A stretch of 64,000 nt of DNA from JAOAPG01 sp963791575 (GTDB lineage: Bacteria > Acidobacteriota > Terriglobia > Terriglobales > Acidobacteriaceae): contig CAWBSY010000017.1 of assembly GCA_963791575.1 (NCBI GenBank), forward strand, positions 1-64,000, given 5' to 3'. The first letter of the stretch is position 1. Every line of letters starts with the position of its first letter. The translations under genes and the position numbers were made by a program. Shown here piece by piece: positions 19,850 to 31,500 of the stretch. Under the pieces are notes generated by a model, which saw nothing but the letters and a program-made list of their open reading frames with translations, had not been told where the DNA came from and ran no database searches.

Positions 19850-21061
19850 CTAAACGCATGCCGCCGCGACTTCGCGTTGGGTGAATCGCACTATCTCCTC
19901 CACAACTTTTGACTGTTGCTTTGCCGTAAGAGTCGGGAACATTGGCAAGGAGACAATCTGCGGAGCAAGCTTTTCGGCGACTGGAAAATCTCCTGCCTTA
20001 TAGCGCATATCGCTGTACGCTTTCTGCAGATGCAACGGAATTGGATAATGAATCGCAGTTCCGATTCCGGCGGCATTGAGATGCTTCATGAACTCTTCCC
20101 GGTTCGCGGTTCGTACCACATAAAGGTGATACACCGCTCGGGACCACGAAGGCTCATGGGGTGCGACCAACTCGCATGATGATTTGCCGAGGAGATCATT
20201 ATAGTAGGCCGCGCGTTCTCTACGTTGAGTGTTCCACCCGGCCAAATGATCCAGCTTTACTCGCAGAATTCCAGCCTGCATTGCGTCTAATCTGCCGTTG
20301 TAACCTTCTATATCGTGATAGTACTTTTTAGCCTGGCCATGGTCGCGCAACATGCGAACTTTGCGGGCTAGATCCGCGTCGTTGGTAGTGACAGCGCCGG
20401 CTTCTCCGCACGCTCCCAGATTCTTGCCGGGATAAAAGCTAAATGCTGCCGCTTGTCCAATTGATCCCGCTTTTCTCCAACGATTTTCTCTCTTTGAAAA
20501 ATACTCGGCGCCGTGAGCCTGGCATGCGTCTTCGATCACCAGAAGTTGATATTTGTGCACCAGTTCCATGATCGAGTCCATGTCGGCCATTTGCCCATAA
20601 AGATGAACGGGGACAATTGCTTTTACTCGCTTTCCAGTTGCACGATGGATCAGGCTCCCATGCTGATCGACTGAGCATTCGGAGGTCAAATATTTTTCAA
20701 GTTTTGACGGATCCATGTTGTAGGTACGCTCGTCAACATCTACAAACTTTGGCAACGCGCCCGCTTGCGAGATCGCCTCAGTGGTCGCAATAAATGTGTT
20801 GGGAACGGTGATTACAATGTCTCCGGCAATTACTCCAGCGGCCGTCAATGCAAAGCGAAGGGCGTCCGTGCCGCTTGCGACACCGATGGACTGTTTTGTG
20901 TCGCAGAAGCGGGCGAATTCGCTCTCGAAATCCTCGAGCATGGGGCCGCCAATAAAACCAGCTGTACGTAACGAGGCACGAACGACAGCAATCAATTGAT
21001 CTTCCAGTTCCGTGTGCTGAGTGACGAGATCAAGAAATGGAATATTTCCGTTGGCATTCAT
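19850..21061 (-). CDS. DegT/DnrJ/EryC1 sugar aminotransferase
   Basis: Start at MNANGNIPFLDLVTQH (21061), one base after the TAA of the acetyltransferase gene; the longer frame starts inside that gene. PLP-enzyme motifs are VASGTDALRFAL, VHLYGQMADMDSIM, VIEDACQAHGAEY and the Schiff-base lysine in FSFYPGKNLGACGEAG. Length is about 403 residues. Family members transaminate 3-keto or 4-keto nucleotide sugars. Coupling to a hexapeptide acetyltransferase and the presence of a Gfo/Idh/MocA dehydrogenase (40184..41185) fit a 3-amino sugar pathway of WbpE/GnnB type. This is an inference; the exact sugar is not shown. Confidence 0.87.
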   Translation of the reverse strand: MNANGNIPFLDLVTQHTELEDQLIAVVRASLRTAGFIGGPMLEDFESEFARFCDTKQSIGVASGTDALRFALTAAGVIAGDIVITVPNTFIATTEAISQAGALPKFVDVDERTYNMDPSKLEKYLTSECSVDQHGSLIHRATGKRVKAIVPVHLYGQMADMDSIMELVHKYQLLVIEDACQAHGAEYFSKRENRWRKAGSIGQAAAFSFYPGKNLGACGEAGAVTTNDADLARKVRMLRDHGQAKKYYHDIEGYNGRLDAMQAGILRVKLDHLAGWNTQRRERAAYYNDLLGKSSCELVAPHEPSWSRAVYHLYVVRTANREEFMKHLNAAGIGTAIHYPIPLHLQKAYSDMRYKAGDFPVAEKLAPQIVSLPMFPTLTAKQQSKVVEEIVRFTQREVAAACV

Positions 21062-21062
21062 A

Positions 21063-21575
21063 TTATGATTTCCTCTCTTCACGTTTTACTTGTTTATTTG
21101 AATTGAGCGGGCGAAGCAGTTTTGCCGGATTTCCCGCGACGATTGTGTTCGCAGCTACATTTCTGGTTACGACACTTCCCGCCCCTACGATGGCGTTCTC
21201 GCCAATGACTACATTGCATAGAATCGTCGCGCCGGAACCGATCGAAGCGCCTTTCTTTACCACAGTTGGTTCGACATGCCAGTCTTTCTCGGTCTGGAGT
21301 TCGCCCTCGACAGTTGTGGAGCGCGGATAACTATCATTAATGAAGGTGACGCCGTGTCCCACGAAGACATTGTCTTCAACTATCACGCCTTCACAGATGA
21401 AGGTATGACTGGAAATCTTGCAGCGCTTGCCAATGGCTGCTTTTTTTTGAATCTCAACAAACGCGCCGATCTTGGTCTCGTCGCCAATTTCGCATCCGTA
21501 AAGATTGATGAATTTTGAAAGCTTTACGTCTTTCCCGAGTTTTACATCGGGAGCAATGCTTAAATATGTGTCCAT
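21063..21575 (-). CDS. nucleotide-sugar N-acetyltransferase, hexapeptide type (WbpD/WlbB-like)
   Basis: A 170-residue left-handed beta-helix enzyme. Motifs include INLYGCEIGDETKIGAF, CKISSHTFICEGVIVED, VFVGHGVTFINDSYPR, VVIGENAIVGAGSVVTR and the end VAGNPAKLLRPL. The HTFICEGV and GHGVTFINDSYPR segments are typical of WbpD/WlbB/FdtC-type enzymes that acetylate a 3-amino group on a UDP- or dTDP-sugar. It sits directly before the aminotransferase gene. Together they could make a 2,3-diacetamido sugar. Confidence 0.83.
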   Translation of the reverse strand: MDTYLSIAPDVKLGKDVKLSKFINLYGCEIGDETKIGAFVEIQKKAAIGKRCKISSHTFICEGVIVEDNVFVGHGVTFINDSYPRSTTVEGELQTEKDWHVEPTVVKKGASIGSGATILCNVVIGENAIVGAGSVVTRNVAANTIVAGNPAKLLRPLNSNKQVKREERKS

Positions 21576-21618
21576 AGAGTCTTGGATTTTTAGCGTTTAT
21601 AAAGTGAGCAGTAAGTGC

Positions 21619-23010
21619 TTAAGCGGAAGCGCATGCTACCGGTTCGAGTTTTGCACAAGGAGTGCGATGCCAATCAAGGTGGACCTCCGCGTAAGGAGTG
21701 CTCTTGCCCGCTAGAAGGGATTGGATTTTGCCATTCAAGTGTTGTTCAAAAAAAGCCAATGTGTAATCGTTCACTAGTGCCATCGACTTCCTGGTTTCGA
21801 TTGAACCCGCATGGGTAAGTTTCCTCAGCGGTGAATATAGAGGACGATCCGAATAATTGCTGTGAGACATGCCTTCAACCACCATGTAATATCCACCGTA
21901 GCGGGCAAGCGACTTTCGGATCCGCTTGATGTCAGTATCCAAGGCGCGCATGTGCACTCGCCTTCTCAGATCCGGGCACTGCAAATCCTGCTCAGAGGGA
22001 AGATCGCCATCGCTACTCATGAACAGGAACGGCTGTTCAACTCCGATGTCTGCGGATTCTCCGAACAGCATACCGTCCAGATTGATACCGGTTTTAAGCC
22101 TTCTATCCCTCCAGCATGCTTCCATAGTCACAGCACCGCCGAAAGAATAGCCGAGCATTCCGATGCGAGAGAGATCGAGTGATCCTGTAAACAGTTTGTC
22201 CGGATCAACATTATTTATTTGCTCAAGTTGATCCAGCACAAAAGAGATGTCTTGCGCACGTAATTTAGCTTCTTCCGGATAGTGGCGCAGGTTTTCTTCA
22301 ATCGAAGCATCGAACTCCACAGGCAGGTTCTGTGCCTGAGGATGCTCAATGGAGAGCACCACAAATCCGTGACTTGCCAGCATTTCGAATTGCGCAGTGT
22401 TCTGGGTTAAATGCCCTTTCCAACCAGGCGAGAACAGAACAATGGGAAATTTGTTTGAAGATGAGGAGAGCGGAACATTCAGAAACGAATGCGTTTTAAT
22501 TAAACGCAGGTGCGATTTGAATCCTTGGGCATCATCGCCGCTTCGGTAAGGAGAACGCTTGCCCGTCTTTATCCCGCTTGGATACCAAAACTGCACCGCC
22601 AACTTGCGAGTTGATTTGCTTCGCATTCCCGGAAATTGGGTTTGGATTGTCCATTGACGAGTTGCCGTTCCAATCGAGTGAGCCCCTGTGGGCTTAGGGA
22701 GCGAGAACACCGGCAGCACTGTTGCTAGAACTACCGATCCCGACAACAATGTAAGCAGAACTCCACTGCCAATTCCTTCGATTCTGCCATGTGAAAGCGG
22801 AGCGATCAGGTAGTCTGCTCCGGCAAGGAAAGTTACGAAATATGCAGGGACCATCTGCCAACGCAATCGCTCGACGACCAAATGAACGGCGACGATCAGC
22901 AAGGCGCCCATGGCGATGCCATTCAGCAATTTAGATGTAGATTGTCCTGTGATCTTCCAAACAAGGAGTGGAAGATCGAACAAGATGATCAAAGTTTCGA
23001 GTGTTCTCAT
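21619..23010 (-). CDS. membrane-anchored alpha/beta hydrolase (PAF acetylhydrolase/dienelactone hydrolase-like)
   Basis: A 463-residue protein. Residues 1-105 hold about four hydrophobic segments (for example GIAMGALLIVAVHLVV and PAYFVTFLAGADYL). The hydrolase domain follows, with FSPGWKGH (oxyanion region), the nucleophile elbow GYSFGG at 287-292 (Ser289), SSDGD as a candidate acid and GMSHSNYSD with the probable catalytic His. Similar proteins are called platelet-activating-factor acetylhydrolase-like. It begins 52 bases after the NRPS thioesterase gene in the same direction, so it may act on the NRPS-PKS product or on the polymer; this is inference. It could also be an independent lipase. 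Confidence 0.72.
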   Translation of the reverse strand: MRTLETLIILFDLPLLVWKITGQSTSKLLNGIAMGALLIVAVHLVVERLRWQMVPAYFVTFLAGADYLIAPLSHGRIEGIGSGVLLTLLSGSVVLATVLPVFSLPKPTGAHSIGTATRQWTIQTQFPGMRSKSTRKLAVQFWYPSGIKTGKRSPYRSGDDAQGFKSHLRLIKTHSFLNVPLSSSSNKFPIVLFSPGWKGHLTQNTAQFEMLASHGFVVLSIEHPQAQNLPVEFDASIEENLRHYPEEAKLRAQDISFVLDQLEQINNVDPDKLFTGSLDLSRIGMLGYSFGGAVTMEACWRDRRLKTGINLDGMLFGESADIGVEQPFLFMSSDGDLPSEQDLQCPDLRRRVHMRALDTDIKRIRKSLARYGGYYMVVEGMSHSNYSDRPLYSPLRKLTHAGSIETRKSMALVNDYTLAFFEQHLNGKIQSLLAGKSTPYAEVHLDWHRTPCAKLEPVACASA

Positions 23011-23061
23011 CAGCCAGACTAGGTTTCTAAATTTATGCCAGCGTTGTATTCCGGAGGGCCG

Positions 23062-26000
23062 CTATACTGCGGCGCGATCCGCGAATCTCGCTGACTGCTG
23101 AATCGGCATTGCAATAGCTTGAGCAATTGAAGGAAGATGCGGCCCGGTCAGCATGCTATCGTGCACCCCCTGAACCTCATAAACGATCAAGTTTGGAATC
23201 AAATGCTTCCAGCCAAGGGCAGCATCCCAATACTTCCAGGTGCGGTACTTGTCCGAACGGAAGAGAATAACTGGGCCGTCAAAGGTTTTGGGCTGGTATT
23301 GCTTGACGGCGATGAGCAATAGATCATCCTGCGACTGGCGCGTTCCGGCATACTGCGATCCCACACCCACACCGAATTTTCCCGCAAGAGCGACCCGCGC
23401 GTAACGAAATCGATCCACGATAATCGTGCTGGATTGATCCCAAATGTAATCCAATCCCTCAAGAAAACTTGAATTCCTGATGTTTTCGAGGTGCACGCCA
23501 ATTCTGGCGGATTCGAATGATTTCCGCGCTTTTATTGCATCCTGAGCTGAAAATCGAGAAAGGTATCCGGGCACCCAGGTATCAAACATACCGACCAGCG
23601 CGACTTTTTCACCTTTTGCTTGTAGCTGTTGCGCCACTTCGTAGGCGAGCAATGCTTCACGGCACCAGCCGACAAGAGCGTATGGGCCGTGCGGCTGGAC
23701 TGTCTGAATTGTCTTAAGATGAATCGCGGCTATGTCCTCGATTCGTAGGGCGCGGTGACCCTGGCATCCTCTGGCAAGTTAACCAAATAAAATGGTTGAT
23801 CTTGGCCGAGTTCTTGAGAGAGCAATCTCATGCTGGGCACGCCATGCAAGCAGAAGACTGGAATCTTGCTTCCACTTGCTTGTAGGGCGACGAGACCAGA
23901 AATAGATTGGTTAGAAGTCTTTCCCGCAAGCGCAGCCGACAATTGCTGAATGGTAGGAGCTTGGAAAAGTGTTGCCAAGGGCAGCTTCTTGCCAAAGGAC
24001 TTTTCAATCTTCGCTAATAGCTGGGCTGCCAGCAACGAGTGTCCGCCGATATCGAAGAAATTCGCTGTCGCGCTGATCTTTGAAATACCTAGAAGTTTCT
24101 CCCATAGGACCAACATGCGTTGTTCGATTTCATTGGCCGGAGCTATGTAACTTGCCTTCGCAACTTCCGCGAGATCAGGAGCGGGAAGCGCATTGCGATC
24201 TACTTTGCCGTTGGGAGTTCGCGGCAGCGCATCGAGTATTACAAACGCTGAAGGCTGCATGTACTCGGGCAAGGTCTGCTGTAAATGGGACCGCAGGTCT
24301 TGAAGTGGAGTTGGCGTTAAAGATGCACTTGAGGGATTGAATACAAGATATGAAACAAGATACCTGCTTCCTTTTTGGTCATCGCGCGCGACAACAGCGG
24401 CTTCTTTGACGCTTGGATGTTTGCCGATCACGGTCTCAATTTCCCCGGTTTCAATACGGAAACCGCGTATCTTTACTTGATGATCGGTTCGGCCTAAAAA
24501 CTCGATTTCACCATCGATTTTCCAGCGAACCAGGTCGCCAGTGCGATACAGCAATGCGCCATCACGGTCGCTAAACGAATCTGGTATGAACTTCTCCCGG
24601 GTTAATTCTGGACGGTTGAGGTAACCGTGAGCTACGCCTGTTCCACCTATGTAGAGTTCCCCAGGTGTGCCGAGCGGCACCTGTTGGAAATGTTTATCGA
24701 GCACATAAAACTGGGTATTGGCGATGGGTGGCCCAATCGGGACTGGGCCAGAGTTTGTTTTTACTTTCAGCGTTGAAGACCAGATCGTGGTTTCAGTGGG
24801 ACCATACATATTCCACAAATCTTCTCCAGTGGCAAGCAGTTGATTGGCTAAACTGCGGGGAAGGGCCTCGCCTCCGCAGAGCATTTTGAGGGAAGGATTG
24901 CCGAGCCAGCCTGCGTCCAGTAACATCTGCCAGGTGCTCGGCGTTGCCTGCAATATTGTGGCTCGCTCCCGTCGTACCAGTTCAAGCAGATCGGTACCGA
25001 CAGAAGCCTGCTCCCGGCTCGCGACCACTAAGCGAGCACCGACCGTGAGTGGCAAGAACAATTCCAGCGCAGCGATGTCGAAAGATAGCGTGGTCACCGC
25101 AACCAGCACGTCTTGGGCATGGATGCCCGGTTCTTGTTGCATCGACAGTAGCAGGTTTACAACCGCGCGATGGGGAATCTGCACGCCTTTGGGTTTTCCC
25201 GTTGATCCGGATGTGTAGATCACATAGGCGAGGCTTTCGCCATCAACTTTGATGCCAGGCTTTTCTGGAGATTCTTGGCCGATCTTTTTTGTTTCAATGT
25301 CGAGGCATATTGTCTGGACAGCATTTGGCGGAATGATTGAAAGGAGTTTCTGTTGAGTAAGTAAGAGCGAGGCTCCGGAATCCTCGATCATGTACGCGAG
25401 CCGCTCCGCCGGATAAGCTGGGTCCAGAGGGATATAGCTCGCACCCGCCTTCATGATTGCGAGTAATGCAACCATCATGTTTACTGATCGTTCGAGGCAA
25501 AGAGCGATCTTTGCTCCCGGTCGAATACCGAGTTTTTCTATATAGTGCGCTAGTTGATTCGAACGGCGGGCAAGATCTTCATAGCTGCAGTTTTCACGTC
25601 CACATACTACGGCAATTGCTTTGGGAGTCTGGTCAACTTGAGTTTGAATTAATTGATGAACCGTCTTCTCTTGGGGCAATTGCAGCGCGTTGCCGTTCCA
25701 TTTTTTTAGCAGACCGGATTCGATCTGGGTCAATAGCGCAAATTCCGAGATTCGTTTTTCCGGATTCCTGCCGACTTCTTCCAGCAATCGCTCAAAGTGG
25801 CTGAGCATACGGGAGGCTGTCGCTGTCTCAAATAAATCCGTATTGAATTGAATCGAGGCTCGCCATCCGTCAGGACGCTCCACCATCAGGCAGTTCAGAT
25901 CGTACATAGCGCCCGCGAGCCGGGAGGGAACGTCGATTAACGAGAATGTTTCGTAATCGCGGCTTGTCACCAGCGACCGCTGCAGCATGAAATTGACCTG

Positions 26001-28544
26001 GAACAATGGGTTCCGGCTCAGGTCCCGCTTGGGGTTGATCATTTCTATCAATTGTTCGAAGGGTGGGTCCTGGTGAGCGAGGGCTTGCATGACGACTTCC
26101 TGCAGGCGTTCCAGCAATTGCGAGAACGTCGGATTGCCCGAGAGATCATTACGTAGTGGCAGCGTATTCAGGAACAAGCCAATTATTTTTTCGTGTTCGA
26201 GCTGATTTCTGCCGGAAACCTGAGTTCCTATGGTTATGTCTTCCTGACCTGCATAGCGGTAGAGCAGAGTCAGAAAAGCCGCACACGCAGTGATGAAAAA
26301 TGTGTTTCCCTGCTTACGGCTAACTTCCTGCAGCGCGTCGGTGATCGCTCTTGGCAACTGAATCGATACGACGTCGCCATTTGTAGTTTGCAATGAAGGG
26401 CGCGGTTTATCAGACATCACCTCAAATGGCGTGTGATTGTGAAACCGCTCTCGCCAGTATTGGTTTTGTTGCCGGATTTCTTCGCTCTGCAACAGCGCGC
26501 GTTGCCAGGCGGCATAGTCTGAATACTGCATTTCGGGCTCTGGAAGCGGAGATGAGAGTCCTTTTACGAATGCGCTATAAATGTCGCCAATTTCCTGCGC
26601 AAGAAGTCCCACGCTCCACCCGTCAGCAACGATGTGGTGAACCGTTACGTGCAGAATATATTCCTGGTCCTGCATTACAAGTATGCTGGCCCGGATCAAA
26701 GGTAGCCTTGAAAGTTCGAATGCTTCTTCCCCAAGTTTGCGGGTAATAGTGTCTGCTTCTTCGTTGCGCTTTGCCTCTGGCAAGCCACTTAGGTCAATCA
26801 CTGGAAGCTGGATATTCAGGGCAGGCGCGATGCGCTGCATAGGCTGGCCGTCGACCTGAATCAAAGTGGTCCGCAAAATTTCATGACGGCGAATTAACTC
26901 ATTAAATGTGCGTTCAAGGACATCGGTTTGAATGTGCCCTTTCAACAACCACTTGATTGGAATGTTAAAGGCGCCGCTTCCCTCTCCCAATTGCTCAAGT
27001 ACCCAGAACCTTTGTTGCGCCAGTGAGGCGGGCACGATCATGTCGGCTTTTGAATGCAAGCCGTTCCCATTGGATGATGCTTTCGCTTTCGATACGTGCC
27101 TTGCCACATACTCCCGAGCCGGCATCGAATCCGTTTTCATGGATCGGGTAGTCTCGAACTGATCGAGTTGCCTGTCGGGTTTTGCGATTACTTCTTGCAA
27201 CAAAGTTCGGAAGTCTGTGAGAAAGCTTTGCGCTAAATCCGGCGAGTACAGATCAGTGCTGTACTCGAGTGAAAGACGCCATCCTTCCGGGCGCTCCACC
27301 ATAAAGAAATTCAGATCGTAAGGGGCTCCAGGCGTACGTGACGGCAAATCGGTCAATTGAATATCGGCAAATTTGATGTTCTCGATAAAGGAACGCTGAT
27401 AAATAAAATTGACATAGTAGAGGCGATCTCTGCCTAAATCTTCATAGCCCAAAGCCTGCAGCACGCGCTCATGGGGAACTTCTTGATGAGAGGTCGCCTG
27501 GATAACGGTGTCACTCACCTGGTTCAGCCAATCAGAAAACTTATTAGCGCCCTGCACCTTCGTTCGCAGCACCAGGGCATTATTGAAGACGCCGATAGCA
27601 TTCTCTACTTCGACGCGGTTGCGTCCGGCAACCTGGGTACCGATCGCTATGTCTTCTCTTCCGGAAAGTCCATTCAGCAATATACAAAGCGCGCCTAGAG
27701 CGGCGCTGAACATAGTGGTGCCGCTGTGTTGGCTAACTTGTCCCAGCGCATCAGTTAGTGATCTTGGCAAAAGCTCTGAAACAATCTTTCCATTCCACGT
27801 GGGCTCGGCCGGTTGAGGAAGATCGCCGGGGATGACGAGTGGATGCAATCCGCGAAGTTGTTTTCTCCAGTAAGCCAGCTGGGACTCGAACGAACCGTTC
27901 TCGAATGCTTCCTTCTGCCACACTGTAAAATCAGCAAATTGCACAGGCAGCGGCGCAAGTTTCGCGGAAGTCCCTGTCAGCAATGCCTGGTAGTATGCGC
28001 CCAAGTCGCGACTGATAATGCCAATGGACCATCCGTCGACGATTGCGTGGTGCACGGTAACCAGCAGAACATAATGCTCATTTTCAAGCTGTATAAGTCG
28101 CGTGCGGATCAGCGGCCCCAGGCAAAGATCGAACGGACGGATAGCTTCTTCCAGGGTTATGCGCTCAGCTTCCGTTTCTCTATCAGATTCTGAGAGGTGC
28201 CTGAGGTCGTGCAGCGGCAAGGCCAACTTCAGCTCGGATGAAACCTTTTGAATCACTACTCCGGACTGCAAACCAAGACAGGTACGTAGAGCCTCATGAC
28301 GTGCGCATACCTGATTAATGGCGCCGCTAAGAACGTCGGGCTTCAGAGGTCCACGTAATGACCAGCGTACAGCAACATTCCATACTCTACTGGTCGGATA
28401 TGCCTGTTCGAATGCCCAAAACTTCTCCTGTGCAGGAGAAGCAGGCATAGCGAAAACGTCGCCAGAAAAGACGCCCGCTGCGTGCTCGCCGTTTGAGTAC
28501 GGATGCTCGACGAGTTCTTTTTCGATTTGAGAAATGACAGCCAT
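23062..28544 (-). CDS. NRPS, C-C-A-PCP-TE, one frameshift before the TE core
   Basis: A protein of about 1827 residues. The first condensation domain spans about residues 31-460 with HHAIVDG at 165-171. A second condensation domain (about 505-930) follows with HHIVADGWS and no carrier domain between them. The adenylation domain (about 950-1470) has YTSGSTGKPKG, NMYGPTETTIW, LYRTGDLVR and NGKVDRN. Its Stachelhaus-type residues read D-I-L-Q-L-G-M-I-W, a glycine-type code. The PCP has FFDIGGHSLLA. The thioesterase core follows an indel near 23745: one C restores APYRIEDIAA, leading to VGWCREALLAYEVA, with Cys in the nucleophile place of Ser. The late GVHDSMLTGPH gives the catalytic His. The ATG overlaps the previous TAA (TAATG). 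Confidence 0.87.
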
Positions 28545-31500
28545 TACGCGGTGGTTTTCGGAATACGGTACTTGTCACGGGAAACGGGGACAATTGAGGA
28601 AGCAGCGCCGTTCGACGTTTCAGCTTCATTGCCGTTCTTTGGCGCCTTAACTGTGCCTTCGACGATTGCGCGGATAGTTCTTAACTGCAGAACGTTTCTG
28701 GGGGTCACTTTGAATCCAGCTTTATTGGCTCGGGCAACGATCTGAAATACATGCAGAGAATCGGCTCCAAGTTCGAATAAATTGTCATCGATTCCTACGA
28801 CTTTCACACGCAGCACTTCGGACCAGATTTCCGACATCTTCTGCTCTTCCGGATTGCGGGGTTCTGCGGTCTGGCGGGCCAGCTTTTCATTCTTTTGATC
28901 GGGAGCGGGTAGTGCCCGTTTGTCCAACTTTCCGTTAGGGGTGCGCGGCAGAGCATCCATCTTTACAAATGCCGAAGGAATCATGTAGTCGGGCAAAGTC
29001 TGACTTAATTGCGTACGTAAATCCGCCGATGAGGGTCCGGGATTACTAGCGGCTACGTAGTAGCCAGTTAAGCGGCGATCTCCCAGAGAGTCCTCACGAA
29101 CGATTACAGCCGATTCTCCCACTCCGGTAAGTTGATTCAATGCCGATTCGATTTCACCTAGCTCAATGCGGAACCCGCGAACTTTTACCTGGCGATCAAT
29201 GCGTCCCAGGAATTCGAGGTTCCGATCAGTTCGATAACGAACCAGGTCGCCTGTGCGGTAAAGACGAGTGTCTCCGCGCGGAATGGGTCGGCGATGAAGC
29301 GCTCTGCTGTTAGTTGGAGATCGTTTAGGTAGCCACGCGCTACTCCATCGCCGCCTATCCAAAGTTCGCCGGCGACTCCGAGCGGAACGGGTTGGCCGAA
29401 CTCATCGACCACGTAGATATATGTGTTGTCTATGGGACGGCCAATCAGCACAGGACCGGAAGTTGATCGAATGCGCCCACCCACGGACCAGATTGCCGTT
29501 TCCGTTGGACCGTACATATCCCAAAGCTCACAACCGCCTTCAAGCAATGTGTTGGCTAATTCGCGTGGCAAGGCTTCGCCAGTAGCCCAAATTTTTAAAC
29601 CAGGATGACTCTTCCACCCAGCTTCTCCCAGCAAGCGGAAGGTTCCTGGAGTAGCTGTCATAGCCGATACATTGTGCTTCTCCATTTCCGACTTTAATTG
29701 CGATCCATCGGTCACGGTTTCTGCGCTGGCGATAATCACGCGGGCCCCTACGCAAAGCGGTACCAGCAGCTCTCCCGTCGCGACGTCGAAAGATATGGTT
29801 GTTACAGCTAGGACAGTGTCGTCCGAGTTCATGCCGGGCTGCTTACAGACTGAGTTTAGGAGATTCACCAAGGAGCGGTGTGTAACTTCAACTCCCTTTG
29901 GTTTGCCGGTCGACCCGGAAGTAAACAGCACATAGGCGACATGGTTCGAAGTCGCAGTCTCTTTGGTTTTGGAACTGGGTTGCGACGCAATTTGTGGCCA
30001 ATCTGAATCGAGTGAAATTAGACGAGCATTACTTACAAGACCAGCCGCGAGGCTTCTTTGAGTCACGACAATTGGGCTTTCAGAGTGCGTGAGAATGTGC
30101 TCGATTCTCTGTTTCGGGTGGGTCGGATCGAGCGGCACATAACAAGCGCCCGACTTTAAAATGCCTAATAAACCAATGACCATCTCGAGCGAACGATCAA
30201 CAAATAACCCGACTTTTTTGTCCGGCCCGGCGCCGAAGGCTTGCAGATAGTGCGCCAGCTGGTTGGTACGTTGATCAAGTTCGCGATAAGTCAATTTCTG
30301 CTCGTCAAACACCAAAGCGACATTGTCTGGAGTTCGCATTACCTGTTCTTCAAACAATTCGTGCACTTTTTTCTGTGCGGGATAGTCGATTTGCGTGTTG
30401 TTCCATCCATGCACCAATTCGTTGCGCTCGGATTCGCTAAGCAGAGGTACGCGCATCACGCTTCGAATGGGGTCAGCAATGAATTCCTGCAAAAGCGTTT
30501 GATAGTGCGCCATCCAGCGCGCGATCGTGCTTTGGTCGAACAGATCTGAGTTGTAGTCACAATCAAGCGTCAGTCCCTGATCGCTTTCGACTACATTGAG
30601 GAACAAATCAAAATTCACAAAGGCTTTTGGATTGGGATCTACTTCCGCATTTAATCCTGGGAAGTTCAGGTCAGCGCCAATTCTCTCCAAATTGAATTGA
30701 ACTTCGATCAGAGGAAGACGGCTGGGGTCGCGCGGAATACCCAGCTTCCGCACCAGAGTCCCGTAAGTGTAATTCTGGTGGTCGTACGCATCGAGTACGC
30801 TGCGCTTCACTTGTTTCACAAATTCTGTGAACGAGAGATCTTTAGTGATCTGAGCTCGCATGGCGAGGAAATTCACGCAGTGTCCAACTAGGGTTGTGCC
30901 GTCCAGCAAAGCTTGCGCTGCAGCTGGAATGCCAGCCACAACGTCATCCTGATTCGAAAGTCGGCAGAGCAACAATTCATAAGCTGCCAGGAGAGTTACA
31001 AAAAGCGTACATCCTTGCTGTCCCCGGTCTTTTTAATGCTCTTGTACAGATCGGCGCTGATAGTCGTGCGATGAGTTGCGCCCGTGAAACTCTTCATTGA
31101 GGACCGGGGACGGTCGGTCGGTAATTCAAGGACGGGAGCTGGCTTTTCAAACTGCTTCAGCCAGTACTGTTCAACTTCTTTGAGTTCAGCTGAATTCTTT
31201 TGTTGGGACTGCTCTTGCGCATATTCCAGGAAAGACTTTGGAGCAGAAAGATTGGCGAGCCGTCCTTCGACTTTTGCTGAATACAACTGGTTCAGCTCAT
31301 CAAGAATGACGTTGGTAGACCATCCGTCGCACACGATGTGATGGCTGGTAAATACAACGACGTGATACTCAGGTTCGAGCCGCAGTAGCTTGATTCGGAG
31401 CAGAGGCCCACGAGTCAACTCGAAGGGGGTGCGAGCGTCTTCGTTGAGCAGGGCGGCGATTTTTTTGTTCCGCTCGGCGGATGTGAGTGCAGAAAGATCG

